NCBI RefSeq assembly: GCF_003597395.2
Contig: NC_133770.1
Location: 17,764,517 to 17,828,516, forward strand
Direction: 5' to 3'
DNA: 64,000 nucleotides
Origin: Chelonoidis abingdonii
Lineage: Eukaryota > Chordata > Testudines > Testudinidae
The stretch's first letter is position 1. Each line of letters opens with the position of its first letter. Below the pieces are notes generated by a model. It worked only from the letters and a program-made list of their open reading frames with translations. It was not told where the DNA came from and ran no database searches. Of this stretch, positions 38,901-53,900 are shown piece after piece. Made by a program: the position numbers and the translations under genes.

Positions 38901-41900
38901 AAGATACAATAAACTAAAAATCAATACAGCCATGATCCTCACATATTTATTCAATTATTTGTCCAGAGATTTACATGGATTTAACAATTTCCTAAATTTA
39001 GTAAATGTAATGAATGAGCATGTTGTAAGGGAGACTAGCTGGATGATTTTAGGAAAAAACATATATGGAGAATTTCTAAAAAAAGAGAGAGAGAGAAAAC
39101 AATAATCCCACAAATTTAAATGAGTAAACCAACTCTAATTCAATATATCATAATATGGAAGAATGTCTTAGGTAACCACACTGCACATAAGTACAAGGAG
39201 AAAATAAAGCAAAGTCAGGATGGGGAAAAAACTCTGTTTTATGAGAGTGGTTTTCTTATTAATTATATTTTTGAGGGAACATCACATTTGAAGTTTTTCT
39301 TCAGCTATATTTATTATACCTGGCAAATATCAATTGTATTGCCAACTCAAAGTGTCAAAAAATCATGACTGGTTTAAAATTTATGACATTTAACAAAACA
39401 AAAACAATGATTTTTTTATTCCCCTTCAATTTTTTAAACCCATGGGGTACACTTGGAATGCATTTTCAAGCTTTTCTCTACAAACTATGAAGGTAAGAAA
39501 CACACACTTCTTTTAAAAAAATGTAAGCTTTCTTTCAAAGTAACATGACTCCAGGATCTAAGGCTTTAAAAAGAAACACCCAATATTGCAAGATTCACAA
39601 TAAAATTGCAATAGCTGGCAGCACTGAAAACATTAAAGAAAAATGAAATCTAAATTTTTACTACTGATGGGGAAGTTATGTTCACAAGTATCTTCACACT
39701 CTGCAATTTATAATCATCTGGCACTATGGCATTTAGTTCACAGTAATAATATTTCTTTAAGGCTCAGTCCTGGAAATATGCATGTGTGAATAAAGTTACG
39801 AACATATGTACATGTTGCAGGATCAGATCCTACCTCTAGCCTGGAATGAATGTTTGGGAAGTGTCCACCCTAGCCTTAACTTCAGGTAGTTTACATGTTT
39901 GTAAACAAATTGATAGTTAACTCTAGGTAAAAATATCTGTAGATAAATGCTTGAGCACAAATCACTGAATATTATGAAGCATTCCAATAGGATGAGTTTG
40001 ACAAATAAACCAGAATAACTTAGAAAGTCTATCAGGAAAAGTAAAGACTACTGAAACCAATTGGAGAAGTACCTCAGGAGTAAAATATGAAGAATAGGAC
40101 AGTAACATGGACAGAGATGGAGGCAAGTGAAGGTGGGCAGGACAAAGAGGGACAGCAGTAAGACACAGACTAGACACAGCAGTAGAATGGTAGAAAGACG
40201 TCTACACTGCAGCATTTCTAGTTCTATTCAGTCTAGTTTAACCTGGCTCAAGGGGCTGTGCTTCCAGAACTTCTTCTGTGAGGCTACGCCATGGTCTTCT
40301 ACACCTCACATGACCTGAAGGTTTTTTCAGCTGTTTAGATTAAATTTTCCTTTCTCTAACATGATCCCACTACTCCTACAGGTTCTTCCCTGAACCATGC
40401 TAAAAATCAGAGTAGACAGGAGAATAGACCTGACCCTCTTTGTATAATCACTTACACCCATGCAAAGTAGCTGTAACATAGTACTGTCTTCATTGGGTAA
40501 TGTTTTATGCTTCAAGCTTGCTTTGTAATTTATAGGACAATTTATCAGTGGAGAATGGCTACTAGATTGAGCTACATTATTGTGCATAGAGAACAGGGAC
40601 TAATTATAATGAGGGAATGTTGTAAGCCTCTCTCCCAAATCTGGACCTTAGCGTCCAAAATCTGGGTGCTTAGCATGAACCTCCAAGCTTAATTACCAGC
40701 TTGGATCTTATCTCGCTGCCACGAGACAGGAATTACAGCACCTGCCTCGCTCTGGTCCCCCCAAACTTTCCCTGGAGGGACCCCAAGACCCAGAAGCTCT
40801 GAGTCTTATCGGCAAGGGAAATACTCCACTTCCCTTCCCCCTCCCTCTCCCACCCAGACTTTCCTCTCTGGGCTAACTTGAGAGTATTGATGCAATTCCT
40901 TTATCATCACAATACCAAGAAGCATATCTCCTCTATCCACAAAGAGACAAACCCCAAATACAAGGAAACAGAAATGATTCTCTCTCTCTCTTTTCCCTCC
41001 ACCAATTCCCTGGTCTGCAGAGCTTATCCTCCGTAGTTCTAACACAAGAGAATTCCTTCCCTTGTTCCTTAGCCTACCCAAGAGAAAACTCAAACAGTCT
41101 TACAAAGAAAACTTTATATAAAAAAAAAAGAAAGAAAAAGACATCAAATTTCTCTTGTATCGAATGACAATACTACAGGATAATTGCTTAAAGAAAAAAT
41201 GAACAAACAACCTTATTCAAAGAGATACAATTAAAACATCCAGCAAGTTACACACACGATGAAATACACCACACAACACACATGAAAGCCTATATGTTTT
41301 TCTACCTGTCTTACATTGGAAACAGCAAAGAATTAAGATAGAAAGAAGCTTCTCATAGCTGAAGAGACGAGACAAAACGACACAGACCCAACAAAGAAGA
41401 CACCACAACCCCCTTAAGCTTTTAAAAAACCAGTTTCCTGATGGTCCTCTTGTCAGGTGTTCGGTCCCCTTTTCAACCTTTACAGGTAAAAGAAAACATT
41501 AACCCTTAGCTATCTATTTATAGACAGGGAAGTACTTTAAGTGCCTCAGAAATGTGTTCAGTTGTAGATAGTTTTTATTTAATCAGTGTATCTGGTGCTA
41601 AATAAACAATATGGAATGTAAGTACACACTGTGGACAAAAGCTGATTTTGCTTTTGTGAAAAATTTGCCTTTGCATATTAACTTTGCATTTTGATTCCAG
41701 TACACTAATCATGCAGTGGTAATTCATGTATCACCACAAATGGGTCTGATGACATAAGATGGCTAGATGGCTTGCTAACTGGCTAGCTAAAAGGATCAGA
41801 TGCCGTCACGCTTGGCTTTATGAAAATATCCACTCAAATGATGCAACTTGTCTGATGGCAGAAGTATCGAAGCAGGAAAAAAAAGAAAAAGGTCTCCTAA

Positions 41901-44900
41901 GTGGAAACACCCCAGAAGAGCAAGATTACACCCCTCATTCTTACGCTAGACAAATTCTAATGTGGCATTTTCCTATTAGGCATCAAATACTACTCAAGGA
42001 AAGTCCTTAATACTTAAGCACCTTTATAAAACAAATCCTTATCTAGAGCGAGTTAGCAATGGCTCCAGGGTGAAAATAAACTGAACAGAGCTTACTATTA
42101 GACTTCTCTCTGTGGCCAGCTCTGGTCCTATGGTTTCACTGCAATTAAAAACAGAAAAAAAAAAGCAAGCTATCTTCCCATGTGTTCTAAAATTGACCGT
42201 TTTTCTCTCTCTTCTACTTTTTTTATTTTTTTTTCGTGTGTAGATTAAATTGAATGTGTGTTAAGTCTTAGCTTGGAAACTGCCAAGTTGCTTTGGTCAG
42301 CTGCTTCAGGTCAGAGCCAAAGGCTTTTCACCACTTGTCACTTCACTTGGCCGTTTTGGATTGGAGATGAAAACTAAAGCCAAGCAAAAAGGAAAAGTGA
42401 CCTACCTGCATTTCTGGGTTCCTGGATGAACACAGTTATATTGGTACCTTGTGGACTTCATTCCTCAGGTGCATTTGTTTTTGTTTATTTAAATTCAAAT
42501 AATAAAGATGCCTATCTAAGGCTCTAAGCTCTCTCACATAATTAATTACACAATCCATTCAATTGAATTAAATCTCAACAGCATTAAAATCAGTTCCACT
42601 GGAACTGGGCCAACTACCTGCCTTAATCATCAGCTGGGAAGCATACCCTCAGCCATCTCCAGAGACCATATCAAACAGATGTTTTTTGTAGCATGCCCAA
42701 ATAGTCACTGAACAGGGGATATTTCAGACCAAAGGAGGGTAAGAGAGGTTGGAGTGGGAGGAGGGAGGGAGAACAAGTTCCAGAGTCCCAGAGCCCTCAT
42801 GGAGAATGTCCTACCAGCTGTCCCTCTCTTTTGTAACATGAGGGATCCAGCACAGGTAACTCTGTTAACTGCAGCAGTGGCAGTATGGCCTGGCAAGAGA
42901 GAGAACCCCTCATGGAGGCCGATCCCAGGCCATTTAGGGCTTTATAGGTCACAATCAACACTTTGAATTCCACCAATGGGCAGCAAGTGCATACCCTGGA
43001 GCTCTGGGGTCATGTGATCGCAGTATGATGCCCTGCTCAGTTACTGAGCTGCTGCATACTACCCCAGCTTCAGTCTCTGAATGGTTTAATGGCTGTGACA
43101 GTCTGTACCCTACATTCACCCCTTTTACACTACTATGATAAATCTCGTATAAAGTATACTTTGTAATATCATTTGAAAACTTGTAATTTGCTGATCATAT
43201 GTCCTGGTAAAATATGTGTGGCAACACTGCATGTAAAGTTATAAGATTCCACTGTATGGTATTACTAAGACATGTCCCAAGTCTGGGGGAAGCAGCCACA
43301 AACCATTCCCCACAGACAAAAGGCTAGCCAACGCCTCAACTAGGTGTCAGTAAAAGCAAATAGACCATCGCCTGGTTAAATGGCCATTTTTTGGCAGGAA
43401 AGAGGATGTGGGTGAAAATCTGTATCTTCACAAAGAAAGAGGAGGGGGTTCCCATCCACACAGACTTTATGTCTTCTGAACCTGAGCTGGAGATGATTCT
43501 TGGAGAAAGAACTATGAAAGGATTGAGTAGGCACCCCAAATAATTCCTCCTTATCTCTCTACCCACAGAACCCGCAACACCTGAAGAACAGAGGAAACAA
43601 CTTTGGATTGGGGGAGAGTCCTGACTGAAAGGAATTCAACCAGTAAGACTATTGTAACTTGTGGTGAGAGAGACCTCTGCTTTGAATTCACTTAATTTGT
43701 TAAGTTAAGTATTAGTTGTTTTTTACTTTTATTTTCTGTAACCAATTCTGACTTAGATTTTAAATGATTACCAGTAATGAGGCATCAATCTTTTGTAATT
43801 AGTAAACTTGTTTTATTTTTATCTAAACCAGTGTGTTTGCATTGAAGTGTTTGGGAAGTTCCCTTTGGAAAAACAGGATTTGTACATATCATTTTCTATT
43901 AATAAAATAACAGACTTTATATGAACTTGTATTGTCCAGGAAAGAGCTGGGCAGTACAAAACGTACTTTTCTGGGGAGAAGTCTGAGGCTGGGAATTTCT
44001 TGGTGTTGCTCTGCAGTGTAATTCATGGGTGGCTGGCTACAGCACTCATACACCATAAATGGGAGCAACTTACTTGCTGGAAGCTATCTGAGAGGAGACC
44101 AGGAGTGATAAATCTCACAGGGAAGCAGTGTAAAAGGCATCCCAGGTTGGAGAACTGAGGGGACATAGCTATTCATCAGACCAGATTGTATGCTGGCACA
44201 GTGGCCCCAGGTAGAGTGCACTGCAATAGCCTGGTCTTGCAAAAACAGGGATAACAGTGGCAAGGTCTGCATCCAAAATGAAAGGTTGCAACCACTTACT
44301 AAGATGCAGATGAGGAAAAGATCACTGAGTCACTGCTGTAATATGATCCTCAAACAGAAGCTGGGAGTCTAAAATAACCCTAAATTGTTAACACTAACAA
44401 CTAATGGCAGTGATACTCCTTGATATTACCTCCACCACCGCATCTGGCTGCTTCCCCCAACCCATCATCACCACCTCAGTCTTGTCTGAGTTGAGCTTCA
44501 GCCACCTTGCTCTCATCTATGTCCCAATTTCAACCAGATTACGGGCTGAAGCACTGAACCCATCATCTAAGTCAATGAGACAGAAACCTACAGATCAGTG
44601 TCATCAGCATACTGAAAACACCAAACCCTATGGGGCTCCTTATTAACCCTTCTAAGGATCCCATGTAGATGTTGAACAGAAGACATAACACAGTGGCAAC
44701 TTGCGGTACCCCATCCTTGAGAACTCTTCAGGAAGACAAGCAATTGCACACAATTACCCATTAAGATCTGTTGTAATAATAGGGGTTTCTGAGAGTAAAG
44801 AACAAGGCCACTGATCAAAGGCAGCTGATGTGGATCTAATACCACCGGCATTGTCTTCATCCCTGACAAGAAGGAGATCAGCCACCAGTGAGACAGTTCA

Positions 44901-47900
44901 GATTTACCAGACTATCTACCATCTGAAATAAATCTGCTGTTTAAGATTTTGCAGATGCAATCGTGGAGGGAAAGAACTGTTTCTTGGCCGCACACACAGC
45001 CATAGCACAAGAGTTTATAAAAAATCTTTATGCTGAAACCAATCAGGCTAGGCACGGGACTTCCATCACTGGCACTCCAGCCATCTCATGGTGTATAAGA
45101 AGAGGAATATGCCCAAGTCATAGTTCTGACTCACTGAAATCTCAACAGCAGGATAGATACATCTGCTGACTTGGTATTCCTATAGACCTATAGTGGCTGC
45201 TGATAATTATTCTTATGTTTACAGAAGTTTAAACTAAGCCTACCTGATTCTCTGTTGCTCAGAATGTACTCTTTGAAACATTTTTGTTTTGGAGTGAACT
45301 TTTTCACATTTTGTCTCAGATTAAACAATTTTTGTTTTGTTTTGTTTTAAAGTTCCTGGGCTCTCAGGCTTTGTGTCCTGAAATGGATTGAGACTTCCAG
45401 AGTCCAGAAAATCAGAAAGAAGCGCATGAGGAATGAGTCTTCTAACCCCTCTTCCTGGGTAACAGGTCTCCAAGGCCCTCTGGTTGGTAAGGTACCAAGG
45501 AATAAGCACTGGCTACATGGTCATAGAGGAGAGTGGATGCAAAAGCTGCTCCCTGGCTGTTATTTTGGAGATACTAGGGTTATTCATGTAACACTGCACC
45601 ATGCCTCTGTGAAATGCACATATATTAATGGGGAATGAGAGAACATACTTTAATAATTAAAAAACTAGGTATCTGTACCAGCAGGAGTAAAGCATGGAAT
45701 TGTGTGGCTTTATATTTTCCCCTATCATTTCCTATTTTGTTTTTCCTCCCAAGCTTTAAAAAACAGAAAATTAAATGCATAACACAACATTAAGGCAGCA
45801 CTAAGGCTGCACAGTTCAAAACTTCTACCCCATTGGCTTAATATATTAGTGCTTATGACCTCAATCCTGCAAGCAGATGCACCAACATGGAGCTTTGTTT
45901 GCATCCATGGAGAGTTTCAGTAGAACTCCTCATGGGTAAAAAGGTCTCTGCGAGTGCATCTACTTGCAGAGTTGGGACTTATACAATGTTGACTAGAAAA
46001 CATGCAGTGGGGACTGTGATAACATTACTCTAAGGTTCCTAATCTTTGCATTCCTTGATTCTTGTGATTTTAATTGTGCAACATGAAAGTTGTACCTTTT
46101 GGAGTTTAACTACCATTTTCAATGGGCAACAAGACAACTAAGTAATTTTCTCTTTTGCAAAGGTAAAAGTTATAATTGATGCCCATTCTGTGCACATTCA
46201 AAACCGCCAGAAATACATGGGTAAAAAATTATTGGGTAACAGTACAAAAACTATTTACAGTATGGATCAGACAAGCTATGAGTCACAAAATAACCATACA
46301 GCGTAATACTAAGTGTTAAAATACATAATGGAGAGGGATAAGATACTGCTTAACACATAGCATATACCTATGAGACATTGAGAAAAAGAATTCTTGAAGT
46401 AGTAGGACAGTTGGGAAAATGAAAGATTGCTCCTTTGAGCGAAGCTGGCCTTTCAGCAGCACTTTGTGGCGCTCCAGCCATGATCAAGACTCACTATCCA
46501 TGAAGTTAAAATAACATTCCCAGTTTAGCTTTTGCAGTAGAAAGTGAGAGTCAAACTTTTGGCTATAAACTGCACCCTGAAAGAGCATTCAGGCTCATGG
46601 GGGACAATATAAAGCAAAAAGAATCCCCAAAAGTCTGAGGAGTCCGGGAACCTAAAATAATCAATACTAAAAATTAGACAATAATAACTTGAAAATAAAT
46701 ATTCACCAGTACAAAGAACAGGTTTTAAATGCTGTCTTTCCAATTAGTCTACCTTAGCCTTCCATCATGAAGGATTTGTCTTCCTAAAACAGGATACACT
46801 TTCTACCCTGTTTCTAAGTGTTTTGAAAACATGCAAATTAAAATCAAGGAGTCTTATTAGACCATGTATAAGGCAAGTCAGTGGAAGGCCTGCAGCCGTG
46901 TATTAGTGACTCCAGAATAAACACCCAATTGTGGCTTATTACCTAATATAATGTTAAGTAGTCTTGTAATATTAAATTAAAGAATGTTAGAAAGTGTGTA
47001 TGTTAAAAATGAAAACACGAAAGTATGGGAAAACTCCTACAACAACAAAACCAAACACGACTGAATTATTACTAACTTTAGCTTGGTATACCTTGAGCTC
47101 CTAGTTTTGCTTGAGCTGGAGTAGAGGCTGAACTAAGCAGTGGGTCAGAAGATGGATCCAGAAAATTTGTGGTCTGATCAGTTTTACATGACATCAGAAG
47201 TGATTCTTCAGATACATTTTCTAGGCTCATCTTACTTTGTCTACTGGTATCTAGAAGATCTTTTCCAAAGAAAGCTTCCTATAATGAAGACAAACATACA
47301 TTAAAGTCAGTTTATTTAGGAAAATTTGTATATCTATCTGTCTACATGAGAAAGTTTTAGTATTTATACCAATATAATTATATAGCATCTGTATGGACAC
47401 TGTTATATCGGTATAAGAGTGTCCACCCTGGAAGGGTGAGGGGAGGCGTGTGTGTGTCACTGGTGGAGGGTGGTAGTGATTACACTGGTACAACCACATC
47501 AGTTTAAATTCACATCTTAGGTTATATAGGAAAAAAACAAACCAAAAACTTTCCTTAGGTACCAACACAGTCCTGTGGTATCTGAGCACAACACAATCTT
47601 TCAAGGATTTATCCTCACACAAATATCACTGTGAGGCAAGGAAATGACTTGACCAAAGCCACACAAAAGTTCTATGGAAGAGTAAGGAACTGAACTTGGG
47701 TCTCTGAGTCCCAGGCTAGTGTTCTAACCACTGACCATCCATCTTTCCTGAATGGTTATCAATTAGCAGAAATCACCACATCGTGCAGCTGCAACACCAC
47801 AAAATGTTCATTTTCATTAGCAGACTTACATACACTGTGTAATAGCTGTCATTCACTTGCAGCTGACTCATGAAAAGTACATCAGGAACCCACTGACTGG

Positions 47901-50900
47901 TCAATAGGCTAAACAAACTTCAAACCAACTTGTCAGTTACAGTATTTTTAATTTATTTATCGCCACTTTCTCATTTGGCCCTAGAAACCCATATCATTTT
48001 AAGTTCAAATTGTTAGAAATGTAATTAAAATTACTTTTAAATTTCAGTTATTCTCTGCTTTAATGTAGTCAGAACCCACACACAAGAGCTAAAGAACTAT
48101 TCTATGTTTCAACAGAATTGAAGTAAGTAAAAAAAAATAAAAAATAAGATCCCTGTAAGTAAGAGGAAGTCTTAATTCATGGATTTTTTCCCCTCTCCCC
48201 CCTCTCTGAACACAGTATTTTTTTCTCATCAAATAATAGTCTGTGATCTTTCTATAAAGAAAAATGTAATAATATCAAGGAGAAATGACAAGATCTGACT
48301 CAGGCTTTTTGCAATATATGCAAGTATGCAAATTGAAGGTCTAGTGTTTCCGTGTGCTGGGAGGAAAAACTATGTGTTATTGCTCAATAGCAAGCTAGGG
48401 ACTGGAAAATGGAGAGATAGTTGCCCAAGCCTGTGAACGCCTTGTATGCAATGAGACAGCATTTTCTGTCTGTCTGCATGTAACTCAACAACTTTTAAAT
48501 TAAATACTGCATCCTACCAATTCCAAAGTTTCACAAGGCATATTATAGGCATCAATGGCCAGAATCCTTTTGATGGGAAAATCAGAGGAAAACTGTTTGG
48601 GACAGTTAGAGCTTCCAAGTACCTCTGCAATTGTCTAAAGATCAGTCAACTAGTTGATGGCACCCATTAACACCTTCTCATCTCTGTCTACCATTCTAAT
48701 AGAGTGTAACACGTTCACACCCTGAATGACTTATCTCTCAGACTATACCCTTGAATGAACTCACACAGAAAAATGATAAAAGACAAAAACACCATATTCC
48801 CTGTGGGTGAACACTTTTTACAAAGCCATCACTCTATATCTGACCTCTCAGATCTCATCTTCAAAGAAAGATGCATAACACCTTCAACGGACAAGCCTCC
48901 GAACGTAAATTCAAACTTTTCTAGACCCTAAAAATCATTAATAGAGACACTGGATTTATGGTTTATTACAACAATCTATAACCCACGAACCCCCTTCCGC
49001 CCATGTCTTTCCCCCCTATGACTGGAGAGGTGTTAATGGGCCACTTCACTTTGAATGGTCCCTTGAAATATGGGTTAGCTACTTACGTTAAACAATCCAT
49101 TCCACCTTGCATTTAGCTATGACACTCCAAGTACATTCCCAGACTTGAAGAAGAGCTCTATGTAAGCTTGAAAGCTTCTCTCTCTCTCTCCCCCCCCAAC
49201 AGAAGTTGGTCCATTAAAAAGATATTACTTCTTTCTTATCACCCAGACAGAAAGAATAATGAGGGGTGGAGGGGGAAGAGGAAGGAAGGGCATGGGGCAA
49301 AAGGGGCTTGAACATAGCTCATGGCATGGGGAGGGGAAGATTGGGGGACCCTGGCATGGGGGCAGAAGGGGTGGGTGCAACATACAGAACCCCTACCAGG
49401 AGGGAAAGGTGGAAGGGGGAAGCACACAGAGCTGCTGGAATGAGGTGTGTGGAAGAGGAGACCCTCGCATGTGGCAGAGTGGACAATGGGGGATACAGAG
49501 ATGTCCAGGCATGAGGAAGGGGTGGGAGAAGTTGCACAGAGTCTTTAAAATAGAGGGAGATGGGAAGGTGGTACACAGGGAGCTTGTGGGAGCAGGAATG
49601 AAGGAATGCAGGGAGTCCCCAGTGTGTGTAATAATCTCACTACAGAAACTACAAAGAATAGCTTTTATTATATATTCCTTATGCAAAAGCCACATCAACT
49701 GAGTGATAAATTAGATATCAGAAAGCAAACATTTATACTTTAAATATATTAACAGTTTATTCAACACATGCACACATTAGTTTTAAATAGCACATAATGG
49801 ATAGCAACGACTGTACCTGCAAGTATGCAGGGAAGGTTTCTTCAAGTTTATTTTTCTTTTTCCTGTAACGCTTTTTTATTTTCTCAGTATTTTCAGAAAT
49901 AGGAGTAGACTCATCAACTGGTGTATCTGGCAGCTGTTCAGTCCAACCTAAAAACAACATTCATGTACAAATACATTAAAATTCTCTTTATCTCTCTGAC
50001 CCACTATACACATCCAATGTTTATTATTTAAGAGGGACAATATGTACTATGCAACCTAATTCTCTGAAGTACAGTTCTACTCTGAAAAGGATCTCTGTAA
50101 AAATGGTATTGTGGGGTTGGTTACATGTTTGTCATCTCTCAATTTTCATACTGAATTTGATGATTCCAAATGAAATATGATTAAAGCTGAGAAGTAATAA
50201 TTCTGTTAGTGACCTTGCCTACACTTGTGGTGGAGAGTAGGGTGCATGTAGTTATATGCTGCATCCACACTCACTGTGGTGTGTAGCTACATGTGGCAGT
50301 GAAAGGCTCTGGCAGGGAGGAGGCTGCAGGCTTTGGATCCGGGGATCCTTTGCTCACTGCTTCTCCCTGCCCGAGCCTTTCCTACTTGCCAGAGTTTTTC
50401 CACTGTGGTGCAGAAAGGCTCCAGCAGCTGGGAGGCAGTGGGACTCTATACTGCTAAAAATAGCAGGATAGATAGGGAGAGTCATTTCTTGGGCATGTAG
50501 ACAGCCATGCAGGCTACATACTCTGGGGTTCAGGCATGTAGAGCACTCTAGTCTATTCACACAAGCAGTGCCTCACCAGCTATACTGCTATTTATATGCA
50601 GGCTGGCTGGGCATGCAGAGTCTGCACTCTATATACCACCATAAGTGTAGACCTACCAAATGATGCATAAGCCAGAAAAGTAGCCAGCTCAGTTCTCCTA
50701 GTTGTGCTAATTTGGCAATGGTAACACAGTAAGAAATCAAGCAGTGCTGACCTGGAATGCATGCAGGGAACAGGTCCATTGCAAAAGGAGGTGCCATTTT
50801 TACACAGTCACTTTTCTGACCATAACCTTACATAGATCTTAGAAAAAGAAGAGACTTCCTCTTGGGGTATGTCTACAAAGCAAAATAAAAAACAGGCCTG

Positions 50901-53900
50901 GCCTGTGCCAGATGACTAGGGCTCACGGGGCTTGGGCTGCTTCACTGCTGCGTAGACTTCTGGGTAGGACCCTGTGAGGTGGGAGAGTCTCAAATCCCAG
51001 GCTCCAGCCCGACCCTGGAAGTCTACACAGCAATGTAAAACCCCACAGCCCAAGCCCCACAAGCCCGAGTTGGCTGGCATGGGCTTTCCTTTGCTTTGTA
51101 GACATCTCCTTAGACCAGCCTCCTACACAAGAATAGAAGTAGTTGTATCCCATTCCACAAAGGGGTTTATCCATTAGTGTGCTTCCATAATTTGTTGGAA
51201 ATAAAGTGTACTAATGCTTCCTTTCTCTGCTAACTGTTCCAGAATTCTGTGGTGAAATTTGTGGAATCAGGTCCAGATAATTTACGTGCCTATTATTCTG
51301 AAGCGCTTGTTCTCTTGCCTCTTATCTATCTCTAGGGCAGGCTTTTCCCTGTAATCTATGCTACTTAATTTATTTTTTGAATACCTTCGTAGCTCTGTGT
51401 TGAAGTCTCTACTAAAAACACACTGAGGACCTTGAAGCAATCAAAATATTTTCTGAATAATTCAGCTATTGTATTCAAAAGAGGCAATAATTATTTTTGT
51501 AACAAACACAAAAGATTTTTCTGCAAAACACTGCAGAATAACAAATCCCCCATCAAATTGTTTATTTAGACAAAGAAGTAGAGTCACTGCAACTAATTGA
51601 AGTACTTTTAAAAAGAATGTTTTGCACTTGTGAAGTGCCCAGCTTAATTGCAGGAAGTTACTTAGGAAAAATCACTAAACCAACTACATTGTTAGGTAAG
51701 AAAATGTGTTATACTGTACTGTAGATGCACTGCTAACAAAACCGCTACGGCCAAATTCTGTAGTTATGTTTTACTGTTGCACAGTCGTGGTTTATGGATT
51801 TTATGACAAATTTTGAACTCTTAAGATAACGACATGAGAGAGAGGGTCTCGGAAGTCAATAAGAAGAGTCTATCCTATGAGTGAGCTTACCAGCCAAGGA
51901 AGTGACCAGAAGTTATTCTGCCAATCCCCCGGGGACCTTCTCTCCCATTCGTATGGACTTGCCAATTATCACCACTGTTTTTATGCCATTTCTCTGCAGT
52001 TTAGTTGTCTAAATTCTGTATTCCCCAATTCCGTAGTGCCTGAATTATTCTGCTTCTCTCTTTCTTCTCTTCCACTGCTATGGATCTTTATCCTCCTCTG
52101 TTTTATATTCCTCTTACACTGAATTGCCTCTCTGTGTTTTTGTATGGTCTCTGCCTCTTTGTATTCTCTCTCTTTCCTTTCCTGTTCTTGTTTAACTCTC
52201 CACGCCTTGTGCTGTTCTGCTGTACTGCTTACTCTGAGCAGACTGAAATGTACTATTACCCTGATCTCAAAATTGCTTTAGAGTATGTTTTTGCTGCCAG
52301 CACACAAGAGGGAATGAAACAGGAGAATGCACCAAATGACAACCCAGGGGATCAACATTGGAGACTAAGGCCAGGTCTGCACTACATGCTTACTTTGGTA
52401 TAACTATGTTGTTCAAAAGTGAAAAATCCACACCCCTGAGCGATGTAGTTATACCGACCTTAGGCCCCCTGTGTAGAAAGCACTATGTCGTCTGGAGGAG
52501 CTCTCCCACTGATATAGTTACTGACTCTTGCGGAGAGTTGTCTCCCATCAGCTTTGAGCTTCTTCACCAGAAGCACTGCAGCTGCGCTGATGCAAGTTTG
52601 TAGTGCAGACCTTCCCTAAGGGCCACTCTCAGCTGGTATAAACCTGCATGACACCACTGATCTTAATTCAGCTATGCCGATTTAAACTAGCTGAGGATCT
52701 GTCTCAGTATTCGAAAACTACTTGTTAGGAAAAATCAAATGTGCATCACACACATAAACATCCACCCACGTCATTATCAGATATGCGTTACTCAGAATCA
52801 TAGGGTTAGGACCGACCTCAAGGGTCATCTAGTCTAACCCCCTGCTGAGATGCAGGATTTGCTGCATCTAAACAGATGGTTACCCAGCCTCCCTTTGAAA
52901 ACATCCAGTGAAGGAGTTTCTACAATCTCCCTAGGCAGTCAACCAAAAATTTCAGTTGCTTCTTTTGCAACAGCATCATATTGCTCTCACTTTGAGGTTG
53001 TGATCTATCACCATTCCCAGGTCCTCCTAGGCTGCCAAGTCAGTTTTCCCGCATTCTGTATTTATGCATTTGTTTTTTCTTTCACTTGTCTTTATTGAAT
53101 TTCATTTCATTTTGTTGTCTATAGCCCCGTTCTCCAATTTTTCAAGATCCCTCTGAGTTTTAGCTTTATGCTCCAAAGTGTTGGCAAACCCTCCCCCCAA
53201 GCTTTCTCTCATCTGTAAATTTGATCAGTATGCTCTCTATTCCTACATCCAGGTCATTAACAGAGACGTTAAACAACACCAGACACAGCCCGCATTTCTC
53301 CAATTTACTTATCAGAATGTCATGTGGGACTAAAGCCTTGCTGAAGTCCATCCTTCTTTTCCACCCCCGTTCTTGGCATATCCTCACTTTTGTTTTTGGT
53401 AAGTTCATCACTTAGACCACGTCTATACTAAAAAGTTAGGTCAACCCAGCTACGTTGCTCAGGGGTGTGAAAAATCCACCCCCCTGTATAATGTAGGAAT
53501 GCCGACCTAGTCTCCGGTGCAGACAGTCTAGTTACCACATCTTGGGGAAGTGGATTAACTACAGCGCCGGGAGAACCCTGCCATTGCTGTAGTGAGTGGC
53601 TACACTGAAGTGGTACAGCGGTGCAGCTGCAGCTGTGCCACTGTAGTGCTTCTATTAAGGCCATAGTCTTAAGGCTAGTCTACACTGGCAACATTTTAAC
53701 GTGGCTTGTGTAGTCGCGGCAGAGCGCTGAGAGAACTGTCTCCTAGCACTTTAAAAAAGCCACCTCCATGAGGGGAATAGCTCCCAGAGCCGGAGCACTG
53801 TCTACCCTGGCACTTTATAGCGCTGAAACTTGCTGCACTCAGGGGGTGTTTTTTCACACCCCTGAGTGAGGAAGTTGCAGCACTGTTAAGCGCCAGGGTA

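Noticed and set aside
49259..49702. 147-residue open frame, with further frames on the opposite strand
   Set aside because: The stretch is purine-rich with repeated gcatgggg-type units; open frames on both strands are expected from composition.
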